Source of the DNA: Cupriavidus necator A5-1
GTDB taxonomy: Bacteria > Pseudomonadota > Gammaproteobacteria > Burkholderiales > Burkholderiaceae
NCBI RefSeq assembly: GCF_000744095.1
Contig: NZ_JQLI01000008.1
Location: 682,001 to 746,000 of the forward strand
Reading direction: 5' to 3'
DNA: 64,000 nt
The stretch's first letter is position 1. Every line of letters begins with the position of its first letter. Positions 8,318-17,700 of the stretch are shown piece by piece. A program made the position numbers and the translations under genes. The notes beneath the pieces were generated by a model, which saw only the letters and a program-made list of their open reading frames with translations, did no database searches and was not told the origin of the DNA.

Positions 8318-9271
8318 TCAGGAACCCGCGAACAGCGACATGATCGAGTCGCCCTTGACGATACGGGTAAAGGTCTCGGCCAGCAGCGGGGCGGTCGAGA
8401 GCTGGCGGATCTTGGTGCACTTGGCGGCTTCCTCGGACAGCGGGATGGTGTCGCACACCACCACTTCGTCCAGCGCCGACTCGGCGATACGGGCTGCCGC
8501 GCCGCCGGACAGCACGGGGTGCGTGCAGTAGGCGAACACCTTCAGCGCACCACGCTCCTTCAGCACCTGAGCGGCCTTGCACAGCGTGCCGCCGGTGTCG
8601 ATCATGTCGTCCATGATCACGCAGTTGCGGCCCTCGACTTCACCGATGATGTTCATCACCTCGGCCACGTTGGCCTTGGGACGACGCTTGTCGATGATCG
8701 CCAGGTCGCAGTTCAGTTCCTTGGCCAGCGCGCGGGCACGGACCACGCCGCCGACGTCCGGCGACACCACCAGCAGGTCACCGTAGTTCTTCTCGCGCAG
8801 GTCGCCCAGCAGTACCGGCGAAGCGTAGATGTTGTCGACGGGGATATCGAAGAAGCCCTGGATCTGGTCGGCGTGCAGGTCCATCGTCAGCACGCGCTCG
8901 ACGCCGGCGACTTCCAGCATGTTGGCCACGACCTTGGCCGAGATCGCCACGCGCGCCGAACGCGGGCGGCGGTCCTGGCGGGCATAGCCAAAGTAGGGCA
9001 TGGCGGCGGTGATGCTGCGTGCCGAGGCGCGCTTGAGCGCGTCGACCATCACCATCAGTTCCATCAGGTTGTCGTTGGTCGGCGCGCAGGTGGACTGCAG
9101 CACGATGACGTGCTTGCCGCGAACATTTTCCTGGATGTCGACCTGGACTTCGCCGTCGGAGAAACGGCCAACGAGCGCCTTGCCCAGCGGAATGCCGAGG
9201 TGCTGTACGACAGCCTCCGCGAGTTTGGGGTTGGCGTTGCCGGTAAATACCATCAAGCCTTCGCTGCTCAT
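8318..9271 (-). CDS. prs: Ribose-phosphate pyrophosphokinase
   Basis: Makes PRPP from ribose 5-phosphate and ATP for purine, pyrimidine, His, Trp and NAD synthesis. 317 residues from the ATG at 9271 (MSSEGLMVFTGNANPKLAE). Visible motifs are the ATP-binding segment FGYARQDRR, the flexible-loop region, and the PRPP-binding signature CVIMDDMIDTGGTLCKAA. A GTG three codons upstream is in frame but less likely. The gene lies just downstream of tRNA-Gln in the same direction, and rplY follows. Confidence 0.96.
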   Translation of the reverse strand: MSSEGLMVFTGNANPKLAEAVVQHLGIPLGKALVGRFSDGEVQVDIQENVRGKHVIVLQSTCAPTNDNLMELMVMVDALKRASARSITAAMPYFGYARQDRRPRSARVAISAKVVANMLEVAGVERVLTMDLHADQIQGFFDIPVDNIYASPVLLGDLREKNYGDLLVVSPDVGGVVRARALAKELNCDLAIIDKRRPKANVAEVMNIIGEVEGRNCVIMDDMIDTGGTLCKAAQVLKERGALKVFAYCTHPVLSGGAAARIAESALDEVVVCDTIPLSEEAAKCTKIRQLSTAPLLAETFTRIVKGDSIMSLFAGS

Positions 9272-9365
9272 TCGGGGCACCTGTCTTGCTGCTGGGGGAG
9301 CTTGGCGTCACCGGCAAAACCGGTGACTGATACAGAGGGTCCGTAAGGACACTATAGGAATGTAA

Positions 9366-9442
9366 TGGCAGGGGAAGAAGGATTCGAACCTTCGAATGCC
9401 GGAATCAAAATCCGGTGCCTTGACCAACTTGGCGACTCCCCT
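9366..9442 (-). tRNA. tRNA-Gln (anticodon TTG), CCA encoded
   Basis: On the minus strand the acceptor stem AGGGGAG pairs with TTCCCCT (one G-T). The anticodon stem CCGGA/TCCGG encloses the loop TTTTGAT with anticodon TTG. The T arm carries the GGTTCGAATCC core. The 3' end is G-CCA, encoded in the DNA (tgg at 9366-9368). Its position between ispE and prs is the standard betaproteobacterial arrangement, and it may be processed from their shared transcript. Confidence 0.95.
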
Positions 9443-9501
9443 ACACAACCGGGCCGTTCTTCGTGGTACCAGACTACCGTACCGCGCCGAACGATAACTT
9501 G

Positions 9502-10380
9502 CTATGCGAGCGCTGCGAGCGGGTGACGTGCCAGACTGCGCACACACCTGCCATCCCACTCGGGAGGCAACCTTTCCAGAACCTGTTGCGCTGTTGTTGC
9601 GTCGGGAAAACGCGCAAACACGCAGGCTCCGGAACCGGTCATCCTGGCATGCTGATTGTGTTGCTTCAGCCATGCAAGGGCTCGGGCGACTTCGCCGAAC
9701 TTCGCTGTTGCTATCGGTTCCAGGTCGTTGCGACCGAAATCGAATTTGTTTGTGCGAGCAGCGAAGACCGCAATTATGGAGAGGGGCGTATCCCTTGTCA
9801 AGCACCTGTCCGAAAAAATTTCAGAGGTCGGCACGTGTTGTTTCGGGTGGATGACGACGAACCAGCTGTCGGGCAAATCGACCGGCGTCAGTTGCTCGCC
9901 AACGCCTTCGGCAAACGCGTTCTGCCCGAGCACGAACACAGGCACATCGGCCCCCAGCGTCAGGCCGATGCGCATCAATTCGGCACGCGAAAGGCCGAGC
10001 CCCCACAGGTGGTTCAGCGCCAGCAGCGTGGTGGCCGCATCGGACGATCCGCCGCCGATGCCGCCGCCCATGGGCAGCACCTTGTCGATGGCGATATCGG
10101 CGCCGAAGGCGGTGCCGCTGGCCGCCTGCAAGGCGCGCGCGGCGCGCACCACCAGGTCGGTGTCGGCCGGCACGCCGGGCACGTCGGTGACACGCGCGAT
10201 GACGCCGTCGTCGCGCCGGCGGAAATGCAGCGTGTCGCACCAGTCGACCAGCTGGAACACGGTCTGCAGCGTGTGATAGCCGTCAGGGCGGCGGCCGGTC
10301 ACATGCAGGAACAGGTTGAGCTTGGCCGGCGCCGGGCAGTCGCGCAGCTCCGGCGGGGGCAGGGCAGCGGTTCGGGTCAT
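9502..10380 (-). CDS. ispE: 4-(cytidine 5'-diphospho)-2-C-methyl-D-erythritol kinase
   Basis: GHMP kinase of the non-mevalonate isoprenoid pathway. 292 residues. Conserved blocks are PAPAKLNLFLHVTGRRPDGYH (substrate site), the ATP-binding glycine loop LPMGGGIGGGSSDAA (motif II), and the C-terminal MTGSGACVF (motif III). Its ATG overlaps the lolB stop codon in an ATGA arrangement (10377-10380), so the two are translationally coupled. The lolB-ispE-tRNA-prs order supports both calls. Confidence 0.95.
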   Translation of the reverse strand: MTRTAALPPPELRDCPAPAKLNLFLHVTGRRPDGYHTLQTVFQLVDWCDTLHFRRRDDGVIARVTDVPGVPADTDLVVRAARALQAASGTAFGADIAIDKVLPMGGGIGGGSSDAATTLLALNHLWGLGLSRAELMRIGLTLGADVPVFVLGQNAFAEGVGEQLTPVDLPDSWFVVIHPKQHVPTSEIFSDRCLTRDTPLSIIAVFAARTNKFDFGRNDLEPIATAKFGEVARALAWLKQHNQHARMTGSGACVFARFPDATTAQQVLERLPPEWDGRCVRSLARHPLAALA

Positions 10381-10988
10381 GGCGTTTGCGGATCGATCAC
10401 CAGGCGTACCGACAGCGGATTGGCGGCGGAATCGCGCGCCAGGTCGATGCGGCGCGGCACCGGGCGGGTCGCCGCGTCGGGCGCGGGGGTGTCCTGCCAC
10501 GCGACATAGCGCACGGTCCAGCCGTTCTGCGCGAGCGTCGCGAGACGTCCCTGCTCGTCGCGCGTGGTGCGCGCGGGCGAGCCCTGGGCGGCGCGGCCAT
10601 GCAGCCAGTCGCGCATGCCTGCCACCGGCAGTGCGAAGCCAAGCGCCTCTTCCATCAGCGTGTCGACCTCGGGCGCATTGCGTGGCGGCTGGTTGGGCAG
10701 GTCGAGCGTGGCGCCGGACGGCGTGGCGGTGACCACGGCCAGCGTCTGGCCGAGCGGGGAGACCAGGTCCAGGCGCACGTTGCGGCCCTGCTCCTCCCAG
10801 CGGAAGCTGCCCTGCACGCCTTCGTCGCGCCCGTAGCGCACGTAGTTGGCGGAGAAGCGGCCGGTGTATTGCTGGCTCGCGGCGGTTCCATCGGCATCGA
10901 AGCTGCGCGACGGCGCCACGCTGGCGCAAGCCTGCAGCAGCAGGGGGGCGCCAAGGCAAAGCAGTGCCAGGCGTCGGGTTCGGTTCAT
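10377..10988 (-). CDS. lolB: Outer membrane lipoprotein insertion protein LolB
   Basis: Accepts lipoproteins from LolA and inserts them in the inner leaflet of the outer membrane. 203 residues. Signal peptide MNRTRRLALLCLGAPLLL ends in the lipobox LQAC, so LolB is itself lipid-anchored. The LolB beta-barrel core is recognisable from the blocks QYTGRFSANYVR, VQGSFRWEEQGRNVRLDLVSPLGQTLAVV and the position just upstream of ispE. Start taken at the ATG giving MNRTRR; a TTG two codons earlier is in frame but less likely. The stop overlaps the ispE start. Confidence 0.9.
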   Translation of the reverse strand: MNRTRRLALLCLGAPLLLQACASVAPSRSFDADGTAASQQYTGRFSANYVRYGRDEGVQGSFRWEEQGRNVRLDLVSPLGQTLAVVTATPSGATLDLPNQPPRNAPEVDTLMEEALGFALPVAGMRDWLHGRAAQGSPARTTRDEQGRLATLAQNGWTVRYVAWQDTPAPDAATRPVPRRIDLARDSAANPLSVRLVIDPQTP

Positions 10989-11081
10989 GGGCAAGGTCGG
11001 GAAGCGGCGGCGCGCTGCGGCTGCCGCCGGCGGACAGGAGTCCGGCGCCGCGGACCTCGGCGGAGGCCGCGGCGCACGGGG

Positions 11082-13061
11082 TTACTTGGACGTCTGCACG
11101 TTGAACTTGTAGCGGCGCAGCGTATCGATCAGGGTCTCGTTCTCCGGATCGATGCGCACGGCCTCGGTCCAGGTCTTGCGCGCTTCGTCGTGCTCGCCGA
11201 GCTGCCACAGCACCTCGCCCAGGTGCGCGCCGATTTCGGCTTCGGGCGCCTTGGCGTAGGCGTTGCGCAGCAGGTCCGCCGCGGGGCGCAGGTCGCCCAT
11301 GCGGAATTTGACCCAGGCCAAGCTGTCCATGATGTACGGATCGTCCGGGCCCAGTTCGGAGGCGCGCTCCAGCAGCTTGAGCGCCTCGGGCAGCCGCTCG
11401 TTGCGGTCGGCCAGCGAGTAGCCCAGCGCGTTGTAGCCTTGCTTCTGCTCGGGCAGCAGCGCGATGACTTTGCGCAGGCCTTTTTCCATGCTGTCGTAGC
11501 GCTTCTGGCGCTCGTCGAGCATGGCCAGCTCGTAGATCCAGTCGGCGTTCTCGGGCTCGGCCGCGACGCGTTCGTCCAGCACCCTGCGGGCGCGGTCGTA
11601 GGCCTTGGTCTCGATCAGCGTGGCGACCTCGGCCTGGCGGATGGCGATCATGCGCTGCGAACGCTGGCCGGGATCGGGGATGTCTTCGGCGTCGGAAAGC
11701 ATTTCGCCGAAGAGCGCCTGCGCGTCGTCGAGCTTGCCCATGCGTGCGAGCAGCTGCGCACGCTTGGCGGTCGCCGCGGGCGCCAGCCGGATGTCCTCGA
11801 TGCGGTCCAGCCACTGGATCGCGCCGGCATAGTCCTTCCGTTCCTCGGCGATCTGCGCCAGGTACTGATAGGCGATGTCCGGGTTGGCGGTGGGCTGCTT
11901 CTCGACCAGTTGCAGGTATTCCTTCAGGTACTGCTCGGCCTCGCTGTAGTTCCTGGCCTGCAGGCTGGTCAGGCCCAGCGCCAGCGGCACGCGCGGGTCT
12001 GCCGGTGCCACCTTGCGCAGCGTCTCGAACTCCTGCCGGGCCGCCTGCATGTCATTGCGCAGCAGGTACAGCCGCGCCAGCGTGATATGGCCGTTGACCG
12101 AGTCGGGCGACTTGTCGAGGAAGCGCTTGAGGACGGCGACGGCTTCGTCGGGCTCCTTCTCGGCGCGCAGCTCCGCGGCCATCAGTGCGGCGGCTTCATA
12201 GCCGGGCCGCAGCTTCAGCGCCTGGTCCAGCGCGGCAAGCGAGCCCGGCACGTCGCCGGCGACTTCCTTGGCGCGCGCCAGCGCGAGTTGGGCCTCGGGC
12301 AGGCGCGTATCGTTCCTGGTCAGCTCCTGCAGCAGCGTGGCGGCGCCGGCGGGATCGCTGGTGCGCGACAGCTGCTGCTGCAGTTGCAGGATGGCCTCGC
12401 CGCGATGGGTGGCCGGCGCCGAAGCCAGTTGCTGCTGCAGCAGCGGCCGGGCATCGTCCCAGCGTCCGTTGAGCACCAGCAGTGTCGACAGGACCTGGGT
12501 GGCGGCGGGCGAGTTCGGCGAGATTTCGCGCCACAGCCGCGCAGCGTCCAGCGCCTGCTGCGGGACGCGCGCGTTGAAGGCGATCTCGGTGGCGCGCTGC
12601 GCGAAGCGCGGGTCGCGTGTCTGCCGCGCCAGTTCCAGGTAGGTGCGGTAGGCCGGGCCGACCAGGCCGCGTTGGATGGAAATCTCGGCGGCGAGCACCA
12701 TATAGACGATGTCGTCGGTCAGCTCGACAGACGGCAGCGCACTGCGCGCCGCCTTGGCGGCAGCGGCGCGGTCGCCCTCGGCGGCGGCCAGTTGCAGCCT
12801 GGGCAGCGGGGCACCGGCAGGCGGTGCGGCATGGGCCGCGCCCGCGGCCACGGCGAGCAGTGCCGAGGCGGCTAGCGCACGCACATGGCGGCAGTGACTT
12901 TGCCGGAACGCGGCGAGTGCGCTAGCGGCCCGCGCTGTGCGGGAAACGGCGCCTATGGCTGCGGCCAGTGGATTACCCGCGGCGTGCCTGGCGTGCCCGA
13001 CGTGCTCAGTGAGGGGATGCGACGTGGTGTCCGGCATCTGGTCCGGAATAAGGTCCGACAT
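11082..13061 (-). CDS. Tetratricopeptide-repeat protein, exported
   Basis: 659 residues. After a polar N-terminal stretch of about 60 residues comes a hydrophobic signal-like segment (ALAASALLAVAAGAAHAAP), then at least eight helical TPR units from about residue 100 to the end, with typical A-x-G-Y/x-A-P spacing (for example TARPGYEAAALMAAELRAEK-like and GPDDPYIMDSLAWVKFRMGD blocks). Proteins of this type occur next to lolB in Burkholderiales and are thought to act as periplasmic scaffolds; no enzyme domain is visible. Start is uncertain: the ATG at 13061 has GGAG ten bases upstream, but an internal start near the signal segment is also possible. It is divergent from mutM. Confidence 0.78.
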   Translation of the reverse strand: MSDLIPDQMPDTTSHPLTEHVGHARHAAGNPLAAAIGAVSRTARAASALAAFRQSHCRHVRALAASALLAVAAGAAHAAPPAGAPLPRLQLAAAEGDRAAAAKAARSALPSVELTDDIVYMVLAAEISIQRGLVGPAYRTYLELARQTRDPRFAQRATEIAFNARVPQQALDAARLWREISPNSPAATQVLSTLLVLNGRWDDARPLLQQQLASAPATHRGEAILQLQQQLSRTSDPAGAATLLQELTRNDTRLPEAQLALARAKEVAGDVPGSLAALDQALKLRPGYEAAALMAAELRAEKEPDEAVAVLKRFLDKSPDSVNGHITLARLYLLRNDMQAARQEFETLRKVAPADPRVPLALGLTSLQARNYSEAEQYLKEYLQLVEKQPTANPDIAYQYLAQIAEERKDYAGAIQWLDRIEDIRLAPAATAKRAQLLARMGKLDDAQALFGEMLSDAEDIPDPGQRSQRMIAIRQAEVATLIETKAYDRARRVLDERVAAEPENADWIYELAMLDERQKRYDSMEKGLRKVIALLPEQKQGYNALGYSLADRNERLPEALKLLERASELGPDDPYIMDSLAWVKFRMGDLRPAADLLRNAYAKAPEAEIGAHLGEVLWQLGEHDEARKTWTEAVRIDPENETLIDTLRRYKFNVQTSK

Positions 13062-13202
13062 GTATTGAGTGCTCCGGCGCACGCTGGCGAAGGATTGGAT
13101 AAGGGCATTGTAGCCTGCCGCTACAATGCGCTGCTCGGCGCCCGCGGGCTTGCGCACGCGGGGCCGGCAGGAGTTTGGAGCGGTAACCAACGGAGAGGTT
13201 CG

Positions 13203-14069
13203 ATGCCTGAATTGCCCGAGGTCGAGGTGACCCGGCGCGGCCTGCTGCCGCATGTGGTGGGCCGGCGCATTGCCGCGGTGACGGTACGCCACCGCGGCCT
13301 GCGCTGGCCGGTCGATCCGGAACTGGAAAGCCGGCTGGCGCAGCGCGTGGTGCGCCGGATCGAGCGCCGCGGCAAGTACCTGCTGCTCGAATGCGTCAGC
13401 GCCGATGGGGAAGCAGCCGCCGGCTGGCTGCTGGTGCATCTGGGCATGACCGGCACGCTGCGGGTGCTGCCCGATGCGCCGCCGCCCGGCACGCACGATC
13501 ACCTGGACCTGCTGCTCGCGGCCGAGCCTGGCGCCGGGCCCGGCCCGGTGGTGCTGCGCTTTCGCGATCCGCGCCGCTTCGGCGCGATCCTGTGGACCAC
13601 GCTGCCCGAGGCCCAACTACAGCAACACCCGCTGCTGCGCACGCTCGGCATCGAGCCCTTCGATGCCGCCTTCGACGGTGCCTGGCTGCACCGCCATACG
13701 CGCGGGCGCAGCGCCGCGATCAAGACCGTGCTGCTGGCGGGCGGCATCGTGGTGGGCGTGGGCAACATCTATGCATCGGAAAGCCTGTTCCACGCCGGCA
13801 TCCGCCCGACCACGCCGGCCGGGCGCCTGAGCCGCGCGCGTTGCGACCGCCTCGCGCAGGCCGTGCGCGAAACGCTGGCGCAGGCGATCGAGCGCGGCGG
13901 CAGCACGCTGCGCGACTTTGTCGGCAGCGACGGCGCCAGCGGCTACTTCCAGCTCGATTGTTTTGTCTACGACCGCGCCGGCCAGCCGTGCCGGGTCTGC
14001 AACACGCCGGTGCGCCAGATCGTGCAGGGCCAGCGCTCGACTTTCTACTGCCCGAACTGCCAGCACTGA
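13203..14069 (+). CDS. mutM: Formamidopyrimidine-DNA glycosylase (Fpg)
   Basis: Removes 8-oxoguanine and other oxidised purines and nicks the abasic site. 288 residues. The catalytic N terminus PELPEVE (Pro2 and Glu3 after Met removal) defines the start at 13203, although the frame is open upstream. The helix-two-turn-helix with GVGNIYASESLF and the C-terminal zinc finger (CRVC ... CPNC) are present. There is an insertion of about 10 residues rich in Pro/Gly near residue 105. It is separated from mutY by a dynamin-like gene; both enzymes belong to the GO system for oxidised guanine. Confidence 0.95.
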   Translation: MPELPEVEVTRRGLLPHVVGRRIAAVTVRHRGLRWPVDPELESRLAQRVVRRIERRGKYLLLECVSADGEAAAGWLLVHLGMTGTLRVLPDAPPPGTHDHLDLLLAAEPGAGPGPVVLRFRDPRRFGAILWTTLPEAQLQQHPLLRTLGIEPFDAAFDGAWLHRHTRGRSAAIKTVLLAGGIVVGVGNIYASESLFHAGIRPTTPAGRLSRARCDRLAQAVRETLAQAIERGGSTLRDFVGSDGASGYFQLDCFVYDRAGQPCRVCNTPVRQIVQGQRSTFYCPNCQH

Positions 14070-14340
14070 GCTACCGCGCGACATGCGCTGTGTGGCGCAC
14101 AATGCGCGCCGCCGCGGATTGTCGATGGCTCGGCGCAACACTCCTCGTCCGCGGAACGCACAAGGGGCGTGAATTCCACAAAACCGCCGTGGAAACCTGT
14201 ATCGTGTGCGCAGTCATAAAAAGTTACAAAAATGGCCCAACCGTCTGAAAGATTCACGGCGGCGGCCGGCATTGCGTGAACACGGGCGCGCCACCCGGTG
14301 GCCTGCCCCGAGGTAGATACCGAGTCAGCCAAACAGCTCC

Positions 14341-16293
14341 ATGACAACGCTCGCCCACCAATTCGAACAATACGGCGCCTGGAGAACGGGGGTCCTCCAG
14401 TCACTGGCCGAATTCCAGTCCTGGCTGCAGCAGCACGACCTGTACGACGCACAGGCCGATGACCGCGTGCAGCGCATCCAGAACGTGCTGCGCAGCGATC
14501 GCCTCAAGGTCGCCTTTATTGCCGAGTTCTCGCGCGGCAAGAGCGAGCTGATCAACGCCATCTTCTTTGCCGACTACGGGCGCCGCATCCTGCCGTCGTC
14601 GGCGGGGCGCACCACCATGTGCCCGACTGAGTTGCGCTACGACGAGGCCGAGCCGCCGTGCATCCGGCTGCTGCCGATCGAGACGCGCCTGCAGGAAGCC
14701 TCGACCGCGGACTTCCTCGAGGCCGGCACCTCGGCCGCGCACTGGCATTCGGTGCCGCTCGACCCGTCCTCGCCCGAAGGCATGCTGGCGGCCTTCCAGC
14801 ATGTGGTGCAGACCGTGCGCGTGCCACCGCAGCAGGCCGAGGCGCTCGGCCTGTACCACGAGAACGATCCCGACGCCGCCTATGCGGTCGATGCCGAAGG
14901 CATGGTCGAGATCTCGCGCTGGCGCCACGCCGTCATCAATTTCCCGCACCCGCTGCTGCGCCAGGGCCTGGTGATCCTCGACACGCCGGGCCTGAATGCG
15001 ATCGGCACCGAGCCCGAGCTGACGCTGCGGCTGATTCCGGACGCGCACGTGGTGGTGTTCGTGCTGGCCGCGGACGCCGGCGTCACCAAGAGCGACCTGG
15101 AGCTATGGCGCAGCCATGTCGGTGCCGGCCACCGGCGCGGCTGCCTGGCGGTGCTCAACAAGATCGACGGGCTGTGGGACCCGCTGCGCCAGCCCGCCGA
15201 GATCGCGCAGGAAATCGCGCGCCAGGTCTCCACCACCGGGCAGGTGCTGGGCATCGAGCAGTCACGCGTTTATCCGGTCTCGGCGCAGAAGGGCCTGGTG
15301 GCCAAGGTTACGCATGACGACGCACTGCTCGCGCGCAGCGGCCTGCCCGAGTTCGAGCACGTGCTGTCCGACCAGCTGATCCCGCGCCGGCGCGAGATCG
15401 TCTCGGACCAGGCGCACAGGCTGGTACAGGACATGGCGCGCGCCGCGCAGCAGCTCTTGCAGAGCCGCCGCCGCGATATCGTCGAGCAGTTGTTCGAGCT
15501 GCGTGGCCTGCGCGGCAAGAACCACGCAATGGTCAAGCACATGCTGATGCGCGTGCAGGGCGAGAAGGAAGAGTTCGAGCAGAGCATCAGCAAGTTCCAG
15601 GCGCTGCGGCTGGTGTTCGGGCGCCACAGCGCCGACATCATCAAGAGCCTGCAGTTGCGCGACGTGCGCCACACCATGCGCACCGCGCGCGAGCAGATGA
15701 AAGAGCGTTTCTTCTCGCGCGGCCTGCGCGAGGACATGGACGCGCTGTTCGCGCAACTGACCGCGCTGGTGACCGATGCCGACAACAAGATCGGGCAGCT
15801 GCACCAGCTGATCGAAAGCATGTACCGGCGCTTCAATGCCGAGCACGGGTTCACGCTGCCGGCGCCGATGCAGTTCACCGCCGAGCGCTACGTGGCCGAG
15901 CTGCAGGAAACGCTGCGGCTGGTGCATGCGCATTTCGGCACGGTCAGCATGCTGACGCGCTCGCGGCCGCAGCTGGTGCAGAACGCGTTCAGCACCATGG
16001 CCAGCCGCGTGCTGGAGAACTTCCGCGACCTCAATCGCGATATCGAGGTGTGGCTCAAGTCGGTGATGACGCCGCTGGAAGCGCAGGTGCGCGAGCACCA
16101 GAAGCAGCTGCGCCGCCGTGTCGATTCGATCGAGCGCATCCACGAAGCCACCGACACGCTGGAAAGCCGCATCGCCCAGCTCGAAGAAGTGCTCAACGGC
16201 CTGGACGAGCGCAGCGGGCATATCGAGAACTTCGCGCAGCGGCTGCTGCGGCCGACGGCCAATCCCGCCGGCGCGGAACGGGCGGTGGCATAA
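14341..16293 (+). CDS. Dynamin-family GTPase
   Basis: 650 residues. The G domain shows G1 as AEFSRGKSELINA (about residues 61-73), a G2 threonine in the SAGRTTMCPTELR block, G3 as DTPGLNAIG, and G4 as LNKIDG. The second half is predicted mostly helical with coiled-coil stretches (residues ~370-470 and ~580-640) and carries no transmembrane helix. Bacterial dynamin-like proteins remodel or protect membranes, but the function of this subfamily is not known. It lies 271 bases after mutM on the same strand. The intervening stretch holds no other gene that I can support. Confidence 0.85.
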   Translation: MTTLAHQFEQYGAWRTGVLQSLAEFQSWLQQHDLYDAQADDRVQRIQNVLRSDRLKVAFIAEFSRGKSELINAIFFADYGRRILPSSAGRTTMCPTELRYDEAEPPCIRLLPIETRLQEASTADFLEAGTSAAHWHSVPLDPSSPEGMLAAFQHVVQTVRVPPQQAEALGLYHENDPDAAYAVDAEGMVEISRWRHAVINFPHPLLRQGLVILDTPGLNAIGTEPELTLRLIPDAHVVVFVLAADAGVTKSDLELWRSHVGAGHRRGCLAVLNKIDGLWDPLRQPAEIAQEIARQVSTTGQVLGIEQSRVYPVSAQKGLVAKVTHDDALLARSGLPEFEHVLSDQLIPRRREIVSDQAHRLVQDMARAAQQLLQSRRRDIVEQLFELRGLRGKNHAMVKHMLMRVQGEKEEFEQSISKFQALRLVFGRHSADIIKSLQLRDVRHTMRTAREQMKERFFSRGLREDMDALFAQLTALVTDADNKIGQLHQLIESMYRRFNAEHGFTLPAPMQFTAERYVAELQETLRLVHAHFGTVSMLTRSRPQLVQNAFSTMASRVLENFRDLNRDIEVWLKSVMTPLEAQVREHQKQLRRRVDSIERIHEATDTLESRIAQLEEVLNGLDERSGHIENFAQRLLRPTANPAGAERAVA

Positions 16294-16384
16294 CGCGGGG
16301 CGCAGTCGCCGGGCGGTATATCATGTGGTGCCGCACTTGGCGGTGCCTCAGATTGCTGAAGACTTCCGTACGACGCGCCGGTTT

Positions 16385-16414
16385 GCTCCCTCTCCCGCTT
16401 GCGGGAGAGGGAGC
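16385..16414. repeat. Perfect 14-bp inverted repeat, intergenic
   Basis: GCTCCCTCTCCCGC, TT, GCGGGAGAGGGAGC. The sequence type (CTCTCCCGCxxGCGGGAGAG) is a dispersed intergenic palindrome that I recall from Burkholderiales genomes. It could form a hairpin between the dynamin-like gene and mutY. It has no T-tract, so a terminator role is uncertain. Confidence 0.7.
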
Positions 16415-16472
16415 ACCCAAGTGGTGACGCAAAAACCGGTGGCCCGTCCCAGTTCTACACCAGCTTTACCCA

Positions 16473-17651
16473 ATGCCCCGCAAGCCCGTCCCCCGCATCG
16501 CCCCGGCCATCCCTGACGACATCCACGTCCCCCCCGATTTCGGCGCGCGCGTAGTCGCCTGGCAGCGCATGCATGGCCGGCACGACCTGCCGTGGCAGAA
16601 CACGCGCGACCCATACCGCATCTGGCTGTCGGAGATCATGCTGCAGCAGACGCAGGTCAGCGCGGTGATCGACTACTTCCAGCGCTTTATCTCGCAACTG
16701 CCAACGGTACAGGCGCTGGCCGCGGCGCCGGCCGACCAGGTGATGGCGCTGTGGGCGGGGCTGGGCTACTACTCGCGTGCGCGCAACCTGCACCGGTGCG
16801 CGATGCAGGTGGCCAACGATCATGGTGGCGAGTTCCCGACCGACCCGGCGGTGCTGGCGACGCTGCCCGGCATCGGCCGCTCCACCGCAGCGGCGATCGC
16901 CGCGTTCAGCGCCGGCGTGCGCTCGCCGATCCTGGACGGCAACGTCAAGCGTGTGTTCGCGCGCTTCTTCGGCATCCACGGCCATCCGGGAGAGCGCGCG
17001 GTGGAAACGCGCATGTGGCAGCTGGCCGAGGCCGCGCTGCCGGCGCCGGGTCCGCGCCAGGCCGAGGACATGATCGCCTACACGCAGGGCCTGATGGACC
17101 TGGGTGCAACCGTATGCTCGCGTGGCAAGCCCGCATGCCTGGCCGATGCCGGCGCGTGCCCGCTGTCCACCGATTGCGTGGCGCGCCGCGACGGCCTTAC
17201 CGCCGTGCTGCCCACGCCCAAGCCGCGCGCGGCCATCCCCGAGCGCAGCACCGTGATGCTGCTGGTGCGGCGCGAGCGTGAAGTGCTGCTGCGCCTGCGC
17301 CCGGACAGTGGCGTGTGGGGCGGCCTGTGGAGCCTGCCGGAGATGCCGGTCGACACCCTGCCGTTCGATGCCGAAGCCGCGGAAGAGGCGGCGCTCGACT
17401 ATGCGCGCGCCTTCGGCAAGCCGGCGCGTGCCACGCTGACCGGCGAGCTGACCCACGTGTTCACGCATTTCCGCCTGCTGATCCGTGCGATCCGGATCGA
17501 TGTCAGCACCGACCCCGGCAACCTGATGGTGCAGGACAGCGCCGCGGAAGCCGCGCAACGCTGGATCTCGCTCGACGATCTCGATGCGCTGGGTACGCCC
17601 GCGCCGGTGCGCAGGCTGCTGGAAGGCCAGGCGCGCGGCGGGCTGTTCTGA
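16473..17651 (+). CDS. mutY: A/G-specific adenine glycosylase MutY
   Basis: Excises adenine mispaired with 8-oxoguanine. 392 residues. N-terminal block WQRMHGRHDLPWQNTRDPYRIWLSE and the catalytic Glu in IMLQQTQV. The helix-hairpin-helix reads LPGIGRSTAAAI, followed by the Asp in LDGNVKRV. The [4Fe-4S] loop has C-x6-C-x6-C-x5-C instead of the usual C-x6-C-x2-C-x5-C. A C-terminal NUDIX-like domain (residues ~250-385) recognises 8-oxoG. A LON-domain gene lies downstream on the opposite strand. Confidence 0.94.
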   Translation: MPRKPVPRIAPAIPDDIHVPPDFGARVVAWQRMHGRHDLPWQNTRDPYRIWLSEIMLQQTQVSAVIDYFQRFISQLPTVQALAAAPADQVMALWAGLGYYSRARNLHRCAMQVANDHGGEFPTDPAVLATLPGIGRSTAAAIAAFSAGVRSPILDGNVKRVFARFFGIHGHPGERAVETRMWQLAEAALPAPGPRQAEDMIAYTQGLMDLGATVCSRGKPACLADAGACPLSTDCVARRDGLTAVLPTPKPRAAIPERSTVMLLVRREREVLLRLRPDSGVWGGLWSLPEMPVDTLPFDAEAAEEAALDYARAFGKPARATLTGELTHVFTHFRLLIRAIRIDVSTDPGNLMVQDSAAEAAQRWISLDDLDALGTPAPVRRLLEGQARGGLF

Positions 17652-17700
17652 ACGTTGCTGGGAGGTGCGGCGAGGAACCAGGTGCGGCGAGGAACCGCGC

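Noticed and set aside
9502..13616. Very long minus-strand open frames spanning ispE, lolB and the TPR gene
   Set aside because: High GC keeps off-frames open. The real products (IspE, LolB, TPR) start inside at recognised signatures.
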